Origin: Terriglobus albidus | GTDB lineage: Bacteria; Acidobacteriota; Terriglobia; Terriglobales; Acidobacteriaceae | Direction: 5' to 3' | Length of the DNA stretch: 64,000 nucleotides | NCBI RefSeq assembly: GCF_025685425.1 | Contig: NZ_JAGTAS010000058.1 | Coordinates: 62,001-126,000 of the forward strand | In this document: piece by piece, positions 36,649 through 48,100 of the stretch | Position numbering within the stretch: position 1 is the first letter of the stretch | Layout of the letters: the number at the start of each line of letters is the position of its first letter | Notes under the pieces: model-generated | What the model was told of the DNA's origin: nothing | What the model saw: the letters and a program-made list of their open reading frames with translations, nothing else | Databases searched by the model: none | Translations under genes and position numbers: made by a program

Positions 36649-37414
36649 AGCTCCCCCTCCTCTACCTTTTCGACTATGACTGATCCTTACGAAAGAGCGT
36701 CCGGGATTGTTCCCACGAGCGGTCCTCCAGTAAGAACCGATCGCAGTGACCTCGATTCCATTGGAGCACGGCGTTCATCGAGTCAGGGAACCTTCTGATT
36801 CAAGCCTACCTTAAGGTTCCCTGCATGACATAGCGCAGACCAAAACGTTTCGACTTACTTTCATCTTGACAAATAGAACGTGTACTGAATATATGTGTAC
36901 TGTCCTTTCCAATGAACGCGGGATTGTCCTGAATGTGTATTCGCAACTCCGGTCCAAACGAAAAAGCCACGGCCGCAATGGCGGTAGAAGCCGTGTTTCT
37001 CTCATAGCGCAGAAGAAAGGCGGTAAATATCTCGCACGCGCATGCGGACTCGGGCCCTAGGTGAAACCAGGACCGCAAATATCTGAACTAAATCAGTACG
37101 CAGTTACAACCATACAAGATCAGTTATCACCGCACCTCGCATACGTGCGTGCATGCAGGTGTATGCATCTTTGATGCCTTGAGATAGAAATTTACCACTT
37201 ACCTGAGACCCATATCTCTCATTGGCAATCAAGTCACAGCAGTTACCAGAAACACACACGTAACCCGGTTGAGACGACAAAAAGTAACTATGGTTTACGC
37301 GCTGTACCGAATAACTTCGGCAAGAAAAATCGATGAATTATTCATAGACAAATCGAATTACTGCCTGCTATGTTTCGACTCCTCACAAGACAAAACGTGA
37401 GGAGACCACACTTT
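36649..37414. other. A+T-richer intergenic region upstream of a TonB receptor
   Basis: About 765 bp without a supported gene; the short frames inside lack ribosome sites. From about 36830 onward it is visibly richer in A+T than its surroundings. TTGACA at 36866-36871 followed 18 nt later by TATATG (36890-36895) is a possible plus-strand promoter, about 520 bp upstream of the receptor start, which would give a long leader. The region around 37140-37165 contains short palindromes (TGCATGCA, GCATAC/GTATGC). No known riboswitch or RNA was recognised. Confidence 0.35.
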
Positions 37415-40400
37415 ATGAAAGTACCAGCAGATCTTCTGGCTATATTCCGGGGCGTGCAAATGAATCTAAAAAAATCACCAAAACAACTTCTCTACTTGTT
37501 TCTTCTAATTGTTGCATCCACATTCACCACTCGTATCACTGCACAAAGTACGAGTACAGCCGACATCCTCGGCAACGTTACGGACCCCATGGGAGCATCT
37601 GTCCCAGGCGTAACAGTCACCCTGACGAATCTCGATACACAGGACTCACGTTCGCTGACGACGGACGGCAGTGGATCGTATGTCTTCCCCAACTTGAACC
37701 CGGGGCGCTATAAGCTGGTCCTGGCCGGCACGGGCTTCTCATCACTCTCTGTACCGGAGGTCGTAGTGGCTGCGGGTGACCGGCGCCGTCTTGATGAGCA
37801 ACTGAAGATCGGCGGCTCGACTGAAACCATCGAAGTCAGTTCCGTGGCGCCTGTCCTGCAGACGGACAGCTCCGCCATTGCAAGCACCGTGACAGAAAAA
37901 GCGGTACAGGACCTGCCGCTGAACGGCCGCAACTACATCCAGCTCGTGCAAATCACGGCAGGTGCTAACGAAGGTACGAATAACGGATTAGCCAGCGGCA
38001 ATCGCCCGGACGATCGCCGTCAAAGTTCATCGATCTCGGTGAACGGTCAGTCCGACATCATCAACAATCAAGAGATCGACGGCCTGGACAACAATGAGCG
38101 CATCATCGGCTCCATCGGCGTCCGCCCATCCATCGATTCCATTGCCGAAGTCCGCATTCTCACAAATAGCTACACAGCAGATATCGGACGAAGCGCAGGC
38201 GCGGTCGTCAACATCATCACCAAGAGCGGTACTAACACCTATCACGGGTCGATCTATGAATATTTCCGCAACGATGAACTAAACGCCTATGCTTTCCAGT
38301 TCGGCCAACACTTCCGCAAACCGGAGTTGCGTCAGAACCAATTCGGCGGCAGCCTGGGTGGTCCTATCTTCAAAGACAAGACTTTCTTCTTCGGAGATGT
38401 AGAGTTCTTCCGTCTGATCGCCGGCACCAACTTCAGCGTCGCCAATGTTCCGACGGCGTACGAACACAACAATCCAGGCGACTTCTCTGACACGCGTACA
38501 AACTTCGCAGGATCCGGAACCTATGCCGCCGGACCGGCCGGCTTTGATGCTTATTGTGCAAGCGCGAATGCATCGTTGACGGGCTATACCGTTGGTTCTG
38601 GAACGGTGAACCCCAATATCACCCCCACGGCACAAAAGAACGGTTGCGTCTACGACAGGTACAGCGGCCAGTACATCCCCGGCAACGTTGTACCGGTCTC
38701 GCAGCGTGATAAAGCGGGTCTTCTGTATTTCTCTCTCTATCCCTTGCCGAACTCACCCAGCAACGCGGGCCAGTACATTGGCAATCGCAAACGCAATCAG
38801 TTCTCTACTGTCTGGGATGTTCGCCTGGATCACAGGTTCTCAGATAGAGACTCCATCTTCGGCCGTTATACCAATAATGATGTGAGCAGCCTCGCTGCCA
38901 CGTCACCGCTGCCAGTCACAACGGCAGCAGGCATGACGATTGATCCACAAAGCGGTTTCGCCGGGAGCGCACCAGGACTGGCGCGTAACGGGCAGATCAA
39001 CTATACCCATGCCTTTACGCCACGCCTGCTCCTCAATGCGAGCGTTGGCTATCTCTTCGTCAACCTTGCTTCCTTCCCGCTGAACTATGGTTTGAATCCC
39101 AATGCGGCCTTCGGCCAGGCAAATATCAACATTGGTCCGCTAACCTCAGGTCTGGGCCAGGTCAACGTCACCAACTTCACATCGCTGGGCAACGGCGGAT
39201 TCTTTGTACCGCTCACCAACCACGACTCTACCTACCAGGGCACAGCCTCGATCATCTACTCACGCGGCAATCACTCCTATAAGGTGGGCTCCGCGCTGAT
39301 CCGCAGGCATGCGGCGTTGACCCAGGACAATGCCGGAGAAGGTCTGTTCGGATTTACCGTAGGGCTTCCCGGTCTGGTCTCCGGCTTCTACTCGTCAGTG
39401 ACACGCAACAATTCGCTCTTTATTCCTCACTATCGTCTCTGGGAGATCGCGGGATACGTAGCCGATGACTGGCACGCAACTCCGAAGCTCACCCTTAACC
39501 TTGGCGTCCGCTATGATGTCTTCACGCCGTTCACTGAAGAGAACAACCATATCTCCAACTTCGATGTGGATACGGCAACCATCGTGCAGGCGGGACTGAA
39601 CGGCGCCAGTCGCACAGCCAACGTGAAGACCGATTTTCGCAACGTGGCTCCACGTGTCGGCTTTGCCTATTCCCTTACTCCCAAGACAGTCATCCGCGGC
39701 GGCTTCGGCCTTGCATTCTTCCCGGAAAACTTTACCTCTTCCTCAAACCTCAAGAACCAGCCCAACAGCGCTCTCTACGGCACCTGCACCTCCGTTACCG
39801 CGCAGACGGGAGCTTCGGGCTGTAACCCCAGCTACCGTTTCCTGGGAGACGGACTACCGGTCGCTGTCGCGGCCAGCGCAACAAACCTCGCGGGCAATAT
39901 CCCAGCCGCGGAGGACTACAACTTCCGCAACAGCTACCTCGAACAGTTCAATCTCGCCGTACAGCGGGACATATTCGGAAACACGGTGACAGCAGCGTAC
40001 GTCGCCAGCCTTGGACGTTTTCTCTACAACAACGTGGCCGATATCAACCGTGCTCCGCTCGGCTACACCACAGCAGCCGCGGCTACAGTGAACCGTCGTT
40101 TCTATTCGAAGATCCCGAACATCACCACGATCAACCAGCTTCAGTCGAATGGTTCTTCGTCGTACAACGCGCTGCAGCTCTCAGCAGAGCGTCGTTTTGC
40201 CGGAGGCCTTGGCTATAGCGCAAATTACACACATGCCAAGAATCTCGATAACGTCTCCACGCCCTCCGGCGGTGGAGGCGGAGGCTTGAACCAGGTGCTT
40301 GCCACGCATGGCCGCGACGATTGGGGGAATGCCGATCTGCAGCAGGCAAACCGCTATGTTATCTCCCTGAACTACGCGCTGCCTGGAAAGGACTTTACCG

Positions 40401-40879
40401 GATATAAGGCACTGCTCGCGAAGGAATGGCAGGCAAACCTCATTCAGGTGTGGGGCAACGGTCTTCCCATCAACGGGATTAATAGTAGCAATATCTCCAA
40501 CACCAGCCCGAATGGCGCGGCAGACCGGCCTAGCCGAAATCCAGGTGTAAGCCTGGCGCCGGTCGGAACAAAAAGCATCACCAACTTCTTTAATCCAAAT
40601 GCCTACGTAGTACAGGCTGCCGGAACGATGGGCAACGCACATCGTAACGACATCATCGGACCGAACTACCGCCACCTCGACATCTCGGTGTTCAAGGGAT
40701 TCGATGTCACGGAACGCGTCAAGGCACAATTCCGTGCCGAGATGTTCAACCTTGCCAACCAGGCAAACTTTGCCTCGCCGAATGTCACGATGGGCACCAG
40801 CACCATTGGCACCATCACCGCCTTGAGCAACAACTACAACCCACGGCTAACGCAGTTTGCGCTTCGGTTCGATTTCTAG
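37415..40879 (+). CDS. Oar-like TonB-dependent receptor
   Basis: An outer-membrane receptor of about 1154 residues. I favour ATG 37415 because GAGGAG lies about 10 nt upstream; the frame opens at 37370, and 37460 ([20 protein letters not shown]) would give a more normal signal peptide. After the signal comes the regulatory-like domain ([20 protein letters not shown]), the plug ([21 protein letters not shown], in part, and [21 protein letters not shown]) and a barrel with GDVEFFRLI and [18 protein letters not shown], ending RFDF. A terminator follows at 40899. It is flanked by the pectin-type lyase genes and the SWIM protein; cargo unknown. Confidence 0.92.
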   Translation: MKVPADLLAIFRGVQMNLKKSPKQLLYLFLLIVASTFTTRITAQSTSTADILGNVTDPMGASVPGVTVTLTNLDTQDSRSLTTDGSGSYVFPNLNPGRYKLVLAGTGFSSLSVPEVVVAAGDRRRLDEQLKIGGSTETIEVSSVAPVLQTDSSAIASTVTEKAVQDLPLNGRNYIQLVQITAGANEGTNNGLASGNRPDDRRQSSSISVNGQSDIINNQEIDGLDNNERIIGSIGVRPSIDSIAEVRILTNSYTADIGRSAGAVVNIITKSGTNTYHGSIYEYFRNDELNAYAFQFGQHFRKPELRQNQFGGSLGGPIFKDKTFFFGDVEFFRLIAGTNFSVANVPTAYEHNNPGDFSDTRTNFAGSGTYAAGPAGFDAYCASANASLTGYTVGSGTVNPNITPTAQKNGCVYDRYSGQYIPGNVVPVSQRDKAGLLYFSLYPLPNSPSNAGQYIGNRKRNQFSTVWDVRLDHRFSDRDSIFGRYTNNDVSSLAATSPLPVTTAAGMTIDPQSGFAGSAPGLARNGQINYTHAFTPRLLLNASVGYLFVNLASFPLNYGLNPNAAFGQANINIGPLTSGLGQVNVTNFTSLGNGGFFVPLTNHDSTYQGTASIIYSRGNHSYKVGSALIRRHAALTQDNAGEGLFGFTVGLPGLVSGFYSSVTRNNSLFIPHYRLWEIAGYVADDWHATPKLTLNLGVRYDVFTPFTEENNHISNFDVDTATIVQAGLNGASRTANVKTDFRNVAPRVGFAYSLTPKTVIRGGFGLAFFPENFTSSSNLKNQPNSALYGTCTSVTAQTGASGCNPSYRFLGDGLPVAVAASATNLAGNIPAAEDYNFRNSYLEQFNLAVQRDIFGNTVTAAYVASLGRFLYNNVADINRAPLGYTTAAAATVNRRFYSKIPNITTINQLQSNGSSSYNALQLSAERRFAGGLGYSANYTHAKNLDNVSTPSGGGGGGLNQVLATHGRDDWGNADLQQANRYVISLNYALPGKDFTGYKALLAKEWQANLIQVWGNGLPINGINSSNISNTSPNGAADRPSRNPGVSLAPVGTKSITNFFNPNAYVVQAAGTMGNAHRNDIIGPNYRHLDISVFKGFDVTERVKAQFRAEMFNLANQANFASPNVTMGTSTIGTITALSNNYNPRLTQFALRFDF

Positions 40880-40898
40880 AGCCGTACTGCATGAAAGG

Positions 40899-40935
40899 TG
40901 AGGGAGAGATTGCCGGCAATCTTCCCTCATCCTCA
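40899..40935 (+). terminator. Terminator after the TonB receptor
   Basis: A long hairpin: AGATTGCC/GGCAATCT forms a continuous core and GAGGGA/TCCCTC plus GTGAGG/CCTCAC extend it with small bulges. CTTTT follows at 40936-40940. Confidence 0.75.
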
Positions 40936-41098
40936 CTTTTCGGTCGGCTCCAAACAATGAGCGTGACCAGGCCTCTCGAATATCGAGACGCTTTTTCTTT
41001 ATAGCTGTGCCCTCCGGCAATTCTCTGGGACTGAAGTGCGTCCTCAGAGATACCACGCGAGCAAGCCCGCCATTTAGGATGCTTTTAAGGAAGCATCC

Positions 41099-43126
41099 AT
41101 GGCAACCAGATCAGCGCACACAACAAAGGCAAATGCTCCAGCGGAGCCGGAGTCACTACGATCCAAATGGGCCTCCGTCACCTGGGACGATTTTGAGACT
41201 TGGGCTGGAGTGTCGTCGGTAGAACGCGGACGAACCTATCAGCGAGCCGGCCGTGTGCACTCCCTCGCAGTCTCGCCGGATGGCAGGCTGCTGGCGACGG
41301 TTGTTGGCCAATACCTATATACAACCAGTGTCTGGTGGGAAGCAGATGCCCTTCAATCGCAATGCAATTGTCCCGTCGGCTCGCGCTGCAAGCACGCAAT
41401 CGCCGTTGCTGCAGCTTATCTCGCCATGCTATCGAAAAACGCCTCCGTTCCGGTAGCAGACGCGAACGATAGCCGGTGGGAAAAACTCACAGTCAATACC
41501 CCTCAAGCCCCACATCTCCAGTCCGAAAACAGTGATGAATCGGCAGACAATTCAACTTCTCGTCAGCGAAGTGGAAAACGTGACATCGAGGACGAAAAGA
41601 TTCGCAAATACATTGATGCGAAGAGCCGGGAAGAGCTTGTCGAACTGGTTTGGTTACTCACGGAACGGCTGCCGGAGTTACGGGAAGAGCTCCGCGAGCG
41701 CATTGCCGTGGACGAAAGTGATGTCGGCCACCTGCTTGCCAATGCACGCAAAGAACTTCGCAAGGTAACCTCAGAACCTGGCTGGATGGATTACTGGGGC
41801 GATGACGGCTATACTCCAGATTTCAGCCGCCTGACTCGTTATCTGGACCGCATGATCGACTGCGGCCAGGCAGACGCTGTAGTGAAACTGGGTCAGGAGA
41901 TTCTTGGGCGGGGCACGGACCTGATTGAGCAATCCAACGATGAGGGTGAAACGGCCCTCGCGTTCGCGAAGTGCCTGCCGTCAATTTTCCGGGCAATTAC
42001 GGTCTCGACCCTGCCCTCTGTCCAGAAACTGCTCTTCGCAATTAGCGCTGACCTCGTTGACGAATTCGATGTAATCGATGCGGAGATGGTCAATTCCGTC
42101 ATCGAGGGCAATATAAGCCACTCCGATTGGTCCGCCGCAGCCGAAAACCTGGACGGGCTCTTAAAGTCGTTACCGAGCGGAAGCGAATTTGAACGCGAGC
42201 GGGTCTCCAAGTGGCTTATGCAGGCGCTCAAACGCGCTGGACGCGAAGATGAAATCGTGGCTATCCGTGAGCGGGAGGCGCGCATCTCTGGTAACTACAT
42301 ACCATTCATCTCGTTCCTCATTCAGCAAAACCGATATGACGACGCTCAGCGATGGGCGATGGAAGGAATTCAGAAGGCGGTTCGAGAGAGTCCAGGCACG
42401 GCGCACCAGCTTGCGAGCGCAATGTGCGAGATAGCGCGGCAACAACGGCAGTGGGACGTAGTCGCCGCACATGTCGCGCGGGAATTCTTCGATCGTCCCA
42501 GCCCGGAGAGCTTCAACGCATTGGTAGCCGCCGCCGAGCAAGCGGGATGCCGGGAAGCAGTCGTGCGACTGGCCATGGAATTCCTGGAAACCGGAAATCC
42601 GCCTTTCTCGATCGGTGTCCGGAAAGACGGTGTCCACCAGGCCATTTGCCGCACCGACTGGCCCTTGCCACTTCCTGACTATTTAGTCCCCCTATCGCAG
42701 ACCCTCAATCGTCATCCACACTACGACGTCCTCGTTGATATGTCCATTGCCGCACACCGGCCGGACGATGTGCTGCAGTGGTACGACAAATGGCACGCAG
42801 CGCAGGGCGATGTCTGGTACTTCAGAGCCGGACGAGCCGATAAAGTTGCCGCGGCGATTGCGGAGTCGCATCCCGAGCGCGCTTTAGAGATCTATCAAGA
42901 CCTTGTCAATAAGAACCTGCAGCGGGCAGAGATCCCGGCCTACGAATTGGTAGCAGCGAATCTCAAGAAGATGCGCCCCATTATGAAGTCGCTGGATCAG
43001 GGTTGGCGATGGAATGAACTGGTAACCGAGATACGTATCAGATATCGCAACCGACGCAAATTGATGGAAATTCTCGACCGCCTGGAAGCGCGGCCCATCC
43101 TTCAAAAGTCAAGCACGCGGAGATGA
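41099..43126 (+). CDS. SWIM zinc-finger protein, function unknown
   Basis: A 675-residue protein with AAGGAAG before its ATG. Near the N-terminus it carries a SWIM zinc finger: C89 and C91 in QCNCPVG and C97/H99 in RCKHAIAVAAAYL fit the CxC-Xn-CxH pattern. Residues 125-160 are polar linker. The remaining 500 residues are mostly helical, with repeated segments such as RWAMEGIQKAV and HPERALEIYQDLV that recall TPR-like repeats. SWIM domains bind DNA or proteins; similar long proteins in bacteria are often annotated only by this finger. It is flanked by a terminator upstream and converges with the NIF3 genes. I see no catalytic motif. Confidence 0.8.
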   Translation: MATRSAHTTKANAPAEPESLRSKWASVTWDDFETWAGVSSVERGRTYQRAGRVHSLAVSPDGRLLATVVGQYLYTTSVWWEADALQSQCNCPVGSRCKHAIAVAAAYLAMLSKNASVPVADANDSRWEKLTVNTPQAPHLQSENSDESADNSTSRQRSGKRDIEDEKIRKYIDAKSREELVELVWLLTERLPELREELRERIAVDESDVGHLLANARKELRKVTSEPGWMDYWGDDGYTPDFSRLTRYLDRMIDCGQADAVVKLGQEILGRGTDLIEQSNDEGETALAFAKCLPSIFRAITVSTLPSVQKLLFAISADLVDEFDVIDAEMVNSVIEGNISHSDWSAAAENLDGLLKSLPSGSEFERERVSKWLMQALKRAGREDEIVAIREREARISGNYIPFISFLIQQNRYDDAQRWAMEGIQKAVRESPGTAHQLASAMCEIARQQRQWDVVAAHVAREFFDRPSPESFNALVAAAEQAGCREAVVRLAMEFLETGNPPFSIGVRKDGVHQAICRTDWPLPLPDYLVPLSQTLNRHPHYDVLVDMSIAAHRPDDVLQWYDKWHAAQGDVWYFRAGRADKVAAAIAESHPERALEIYQDLVNKNLQRAEIPAYELVAANLKKMRPIMKSLDQGWRWNELVTEIRIRYRNRRKLMEILDRLEARPILQKSSTRR

Positions 43127-43156
43127 AGCCGGCTGGACAAGACACTGTGTCCACGA

Positions 43157-43957
43157 TCATTTCGGCGCCCAGAACGGTTCCTCCGAGCGAACAAGCTGAA
43201 CCGGAACTTCAGGTGTAAATGACTTGATCCACTGGGCCATCTCGAGCATTCCTTGCTCTTCCGAGATATTATGTCCGAGCATAATCCATCCCTTAGGAAT
43301 GCCCAGGGTGCTAGCATCAAGCACGTACGCCGGACTATCTAGGAAGCCATCGCTCTCCTGCTGTTCCCCACTGACAATCACATCCACATCGGGAGCGTTA
43401 ATAGCGGGTGTGGCATAGCCCACACCGAGCTGCACACGGCTTACTCTTGCCTTCGGATCTCCCACGACTCTTAACGCTCTATCCCCTAGCTTCTTTTGAA
43501 ATCCGGCGGCCAGTTCGCCGAGCGTTGTCTCCGGCAAGGTGAAGTGGTGTGATTGCGGAGCTGTTTCATATTTGCTCTCCAGGCCGAGAGCACGTGCGGC
43601 ACCAACGTAGATAAAGTCGGGCTTCTGCGCATGCATGTGATCGTGCATGCGAAAGACAACGATATCGTGTTCACGCATGAAATCTCTCTTCAACTTGTAA
43701 GTCGGATCCCCAGCGACCAGATCAGTCTTATCCGGATCGTTCCAGTACGTATCTTCATGCGGGATGATCATGTTGCATCCCTGCTCGGCTGCGCGACGGA
43801 TCATGTCATAGGAGCAGAACATCGTCGTGGCGATTCCTTTGACCACCGTCTCCGGTCCGCCGAATTTGAAGGTGTCGCGATAAGTAGTTGTGCGCCACGG
43901 GAAGCCAAGATTGGTCTTGATACGGGCAACGACATCGCCTGCGGTCAATGGGCTCAT
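43157..43957 (-). CDS. NIF3-family (DUF34) protein, cytoplasmic member of a tandem pair
   Basis: A 266-residue NIF3-like protein, starting at ATG 43957 in ATGA overlap with the upstream paralogue; a longer frame to 44143 is not supported. NIF3 proteins form hexamers around a two-metal site. Corresponding segments here are GCNMIIPHEDTYWND (where the family usually has a His-His pair), VVFRMHDHMHAQKPD (a His-rich segment) and VDVIVSGEQQES (the GE strand near the C-terminus). No signal peptide is visible. The family binds metals and has been linked to nucleotide and GTP-cyclohydrolase-like activities, but no firm function exists. Confidence 0.8.
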   Translation of the reverse strand: MSPLTAGDVVARIKTNLGFPWRTTTYRDTFKFGGPETVVKGIATTMFCSYDMIRRAAEQGCNMIIPHEDTYWNDPDKTDLVAGDPTYKLKRDFMREHDIVVFRMHDHMHAQKPDFIYVGAARALGLESKYETAPQSHHFTLPETTLGELAAGFQKKLGDRALRVVGDPKARVSRVQLGVGYATPAINAPDVDVIVSGEQQESDGFLDSPAYVLDASTLGIPKGWIMLGHNISEEQGMLEMAQWIKSFTPEVPVQLVRSEEPFWAPK

Positions 43958-44910
43958 AGCGTCGGCCTCCAGTAGGGATCTCCGGCGGAGATCCATGTTG
44001 ATGAAACCTCTGGAACAATCGTCTTCAGCCACTGCGCACAGGCCTGCATGCCAGGATCTTCCGAGACAACACGACCGACGAGAATCAGCGATTTCTTTCC
44101 ACCCAGTGCGACGGTGTCGCGCACATATTCGACGGTCTCCCACTCGCGCACTTCGCCGGCGATGATGGTATCTACCTCCGGCAACGTCTGGATTGCAGCC
44201 TGAATCGGTGTCGATCCTGGAAGAAAAGCAACCTTACGAATACGCAGGCTTTGGTTCCCTACGATGCGCATGCCACCGCGGGACTTCAGCGACCTCTTCA
44301 CGTGTGAGGCGAGGGCATCGAGGGATGTCTCCGGTATGGTGAGATGAGCCGGATCTCCAGAGGTGATGAACTTTGACCACCCAAGGTCAGTCGCGAGACC
44401 CTGCGCAAACGGATCGGGTTTGCGCAGGCGCCAATGATCACTCAGCCGCAGCACAACCAGATTGTGCTTCTTCAGGAATTCGGCCTTGGCCGTGAATACA
44501 GGATCGGCAGGCGGCGGAGCACTGGAGGCCTCATTCTGAGGCATCCCGGGAATGCGGCGAACCGGTGGAGTCGGTGAATCGGCCTTTGAGAAGAAGGTGG
44601 GTTCGCAGGTAACGATCATGTTGGCTCCTGCCTTTACCGCGGCGTTGAGCACATTCAGCGACGCGAGCGCCGTGGTGACGATTCCCGTAACGGCCGTAGC
44701 CGCATCTCCTGCCTTGAAGGTGTCGACCGTATCCGGCTTCCATTCGACACCGACATTCTTCCGTATACGATCAAAGATCTCCTGCGCAGTGACACTGCCT
44801 TTGATCGTACGCGCCATGGATGCCAGCGGGGCCGATGCAACACTGGTTGCTGTCAGAGCGACAAACTTACGTCTTGAAATAAGGTGCATAGAGTTCATCT
44901 CGTGCCCCAT
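43954..44910 (-). CDS. Exported NIF3-family paralogue with altered metal-site motif
   Basis: About 318 residues, from ATG 44910 (GGGAG 9 nt upstream) or ATG 44925. SRRKFVALTATSVASAPLASM is a twin-arginine-type signal, so unlike normal NIF3 proteins it is probably exported. It aligns with its downstream neighbour along the whole length: TFKAGDAATAVTGIVTT, ANMIVTCEPTFFSKAD, VVLRLSDHWRLRKPD, EVDTIIAGEVREWET and YWRPTL against FWAPK. The histidines expected at the first metal motif are replaced (VTCEP), and the His-rich middle motif is reduced to one His. It diverges from the TonB receptor at 45193, with a 16-bp palindrome between them. Confidence 0.75.
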   Translation of the reverse strand: MGHEMNSMHLISRRKFVALTATSVASAPLASMARTIKGSVTAQEIFDRIRKNVGVEWKPDTVDTFKAGDAATAVTGIVTTALASLNVLNAAVKAGANMIVTCEPTFFSKADSPTPPVRRIPGMPQNEASSAPPPADPVFTAKAEFLKKHNLVVLRLSDHWRLRKPDPFAQGLATDLGWSKFITSGDPAHLTIPETSLDALASHVKRSLKSRGGMRIVGNQSLRIRKVAFLPGSTPIQAAIQTLPEVDTIIAGEVREWETVEYVRDTVALGGKKSLILVGRVVSEDPGMQACAQWLKTIVPEVSSTWISAGDPYWRPTL

Positions 44911-44985
44911 CGGGAAAACTCCCATTGTGGCTCTTTTGAGAGGCGAACAACATCATAGCCTTACCCATGCCTCAACCGGGGCACG

Positions 44986-45001
44986 ATCTCCGATCGGAGA
45001 T
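44986..45001. promoter_or_regulatory. Perfect 16-bp palindrome between divergent genes
   Basis: ATCTCCGATCGGAGAT reads the same on both strands. It lies between the exported NIF3 gene (starts 44910) and the TonB receptor (starts 45193) and could be the binding site of a dimeric regulator of either or both. No matching regulator is adjacent. Confidence 0.45.
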
Positions 45002-45192
45002 ATTTGTTACGAAACCTTTTCTAAACGCTTGCAAGAAGTTCATACGTCTGGTGTATTTAATCCAGTTTCAAAATAACGGACGTATCCCCTTTTGGTCTTC
45101 TCCCCGATGTTCCAGCTGCACTGACTGATGCGCAAAATCACAACTGAATAGCGAACAAACGATTACTTCCAATACTTGCGGAGGCAGTACTG

Positions 45193-48100
45193 ATGCGACC
45201 TTCTAAGTTCTGGCTGGCGGTGGTGTATGTATGCTTGCTCTCGACCCTGGCATGGTCACAGGGAGCAACCACCCAATTGCGAGGAACGGTGCTCGATCCG
45301 TCCGGGGCAACCGTAAAAGGTGCGGCCGTGCACCTGGTCAACCAAGCGAACTCACTCGCGTTCGATACGGTGACCAGTGACGCCGGAGAATATACCTTCC
45401 TGCAGATTCCGCCTGGAGACTATCAGATCACCTTCTCGGCTGCGGGCTTCGGCCGGCAGGTCATAACAGCGAAGCTCCTGGTAGCGCAGCCTGCTACTGT
45501 CAATGCGACACTCGCAGTGAGCTCGGATTCCGTAACGATTGAAGTCGCCAGCACCAGCCAGGTGATCAACACAATCGACGCGACGATCGGCAACTCAATC
45601 GCAGCCGAAACGATCACAGCGCTCCCGAGCGAAGGCCGTCACGTGGAAGCCTTGATGAGCCTGCAGCCGGGAGTGAGCTTTATCGCCGATCAATCGGACT
45701 CGACAGAAAGCCGCAATGGCACGGTCTCCGGGGCGCGCTCGGACCAGACGAATCTTACGTTGGATGGTGTCGACAATAACGATCAGATCTTCCCGGCGGC
45801 ATTCTCCGGGGCTCTGCGTACGCCGATCGACTCCGTAGCCGAGTTCCGCGTGGTGACCTCAAACGCTAACGCGGATACTGGACGCAGTTCGGGCGGACAG
45901 GCGAACGTGGTTACCAAGTCCGGTGGCAACACACTACACGGCACACTGTATGAGTACAACCGCAGCAGTCTCGGACAAGCCAACGAATGGTTGGTGAAGC
46001 AAGCGCAGCTAGGCTCGGGTGAGCCAAACCGGCCGGGTAAACTGATCCGCAACACCTATGGAGCGTCACTTGGTGGTCCACTGAAGAAGGATAAGCTCTT
46101 CTACTTCGGCAACTACGAGGGGCAGCGCACCAACGAAGGTGTTCCTGTGACGCGGACCGTTCCCAGTATGACCTTGCGTGCCGGCCAGTTGAAGTATGAG
46201 GATGTAAACGGCGGCGTAACGACGCTTTCGGCCAGCCAGATTGCAGGCATGGATAGCTGCACGTCCACCTGCTCCTGGGGTCAGGGTCCGAACCCGAATG
46301 TTCTGTCAACCTTTGCGCTTTACCCTGTGCCCAACTCGAACACATCGAGCGATGCCTATAACCTGGGAACACTGACCTTCTCTTCTCCACAGCCAACGAT
46401 CCTCAACACCTATGTAACGCGTATCGACTTCAATCTGAACGATCACAGTCAGATCTTCGCGCGCGGGACCATGATGAATGACCGCTCCTCCAGCCTGCAG
46501 TATTATCCTGGCAAACCGGTCGGCAATTCGACGAACAACTCTAAAGGATTGGCGATCGGTTACACGTGGACCCCGCTGGCATCGGTTGTAAATAATGTTC
46601 GATTCGGCTTTACCCGGCAGAGCTATGCCACGATTGGTGTCGGGCAGGGCGCCTACGCAAGGCTTCGCAATATCGATCTTCCTGAGTCGAACTCCCGCTC
46701 CACAAAGACGAACGTACCTGCCTTCAACGTCATTGATGACTACAGTTATGCGAAGGGCCGCAACACCATTCAGTTTGGGGCAAACTGGCGGCACTTCAAC
46801 TACAACAATGTGACCGATGCAAACTCCTGGGATGATTCGCTGGCGAACGCATCCTATCTGACGGGCTCCAGCATTGCGAATACCGGCGGCCCACTTGATC
46901 CTGCGGCATATGGATACGCTGCGGTGACTGATGATTTCTCCACCAACTACGACTATGCAGCGACGGCGTTGATGGGCCTGATGTCACAGACGACGAATCG
47001 TTATAACTATAAGGTTTCGGCAGATGGAAAGACGGGATCGGCTCTCGGACAAGGCACACCGGTAGCACGAGACTACCGCACGAATGAGTTCGAGTGGTAT
47101 GTCCAGGACACCTTCAAACCCATTCCCAACCTCACCATCACCGCCGGACTCCGCCACACCATTCTGCAGACTCCCTACGAAGCGAACGGCCAGCAGGTGC
47201 AGCCGACCATCGATCTGCATCAGTGGTTCGTCAACCGTGGTGTCGGCGCTCTCACAGGCCAAAGCATTCAACCGGACTTCACCTTTGCCGCTTCCGGAAA
47301 AGCGCATAACGGCAAAGCCTTTTACCCGATGAGCTGGAAGAACTTCGCTCCTCGCTTCTCGCTCGCATACTCCCCCGCGACAGAAGAAGGTACGTGGATC
47401 CATAAGCTATTGGGTGGCGCGGGCAAGAGTGCGATCCGCGCCGGCTTCGGCATGTACTATGACCACTTCGGCCAGGGGATCGTGTCTAACTTCAGCCGCT
47501 ACGGCTCGTTCAGCTTGAGCACGGCGCTTACCAATCCGGCAAGCCAGTTTGGGGTCTCCGATTCACCGCGTTACACCGGCCTCCACAGTATTCCCTCCGG
47601 AATTAACCCGATCCCCGCTTCAACCTTCAGCTATCCACAAGGGCTTGATCCGGGCAGCTTCGCCATCACGTACGGCCTGGACGATCACCTCAAATCGCCC
47701 TACTCAGAGGTGGTGGACTTCTCTCTGCAGCGTGAGCTGAAGGGAGGGTTCACGCTTGAGGCGGCGTATGTCGGCCGCTTCGGCCGGCACATGCTCCAGC
47801 AGATGGACCTGGCCCAGCCCCTGAATCTGGTCGATCCCAAATCCGGCATGGATTATTACACCGCTGCCACCCAGTTGGCGATGTACTCCGACCAGAAGCG
47901 TGTTTCCGTACCCACCATCGCTTACTGGGAGAATATGTTTCCGGATGCGAAGGGCGTCGGCGCTTATGGCGACGGTGTTCCAGGCGCCAGCGCAACCCAG
48001 AACATCTACAACGACTTCTTCACGGACGACGGTGGAACCAATAGCGCCTCGAATCTTTATTTCGGTCCGTTGCAATCCCGAGGCAATGAAACCAACATGC

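Noticed and set aside
36866-37060. 64-codon plus-strand frame in the A+T-rich gap
   Set aside because: No ribosome site and no likeness to a known family; its first codons coincide with a possible -35 element.
43958-44143. N-terminal extension of the second NIF3 gene
   Set aside because: It overlaps the upstream NIF3 gene in another frame; ATG 43957 in ATGA overlap gives the normal family start.
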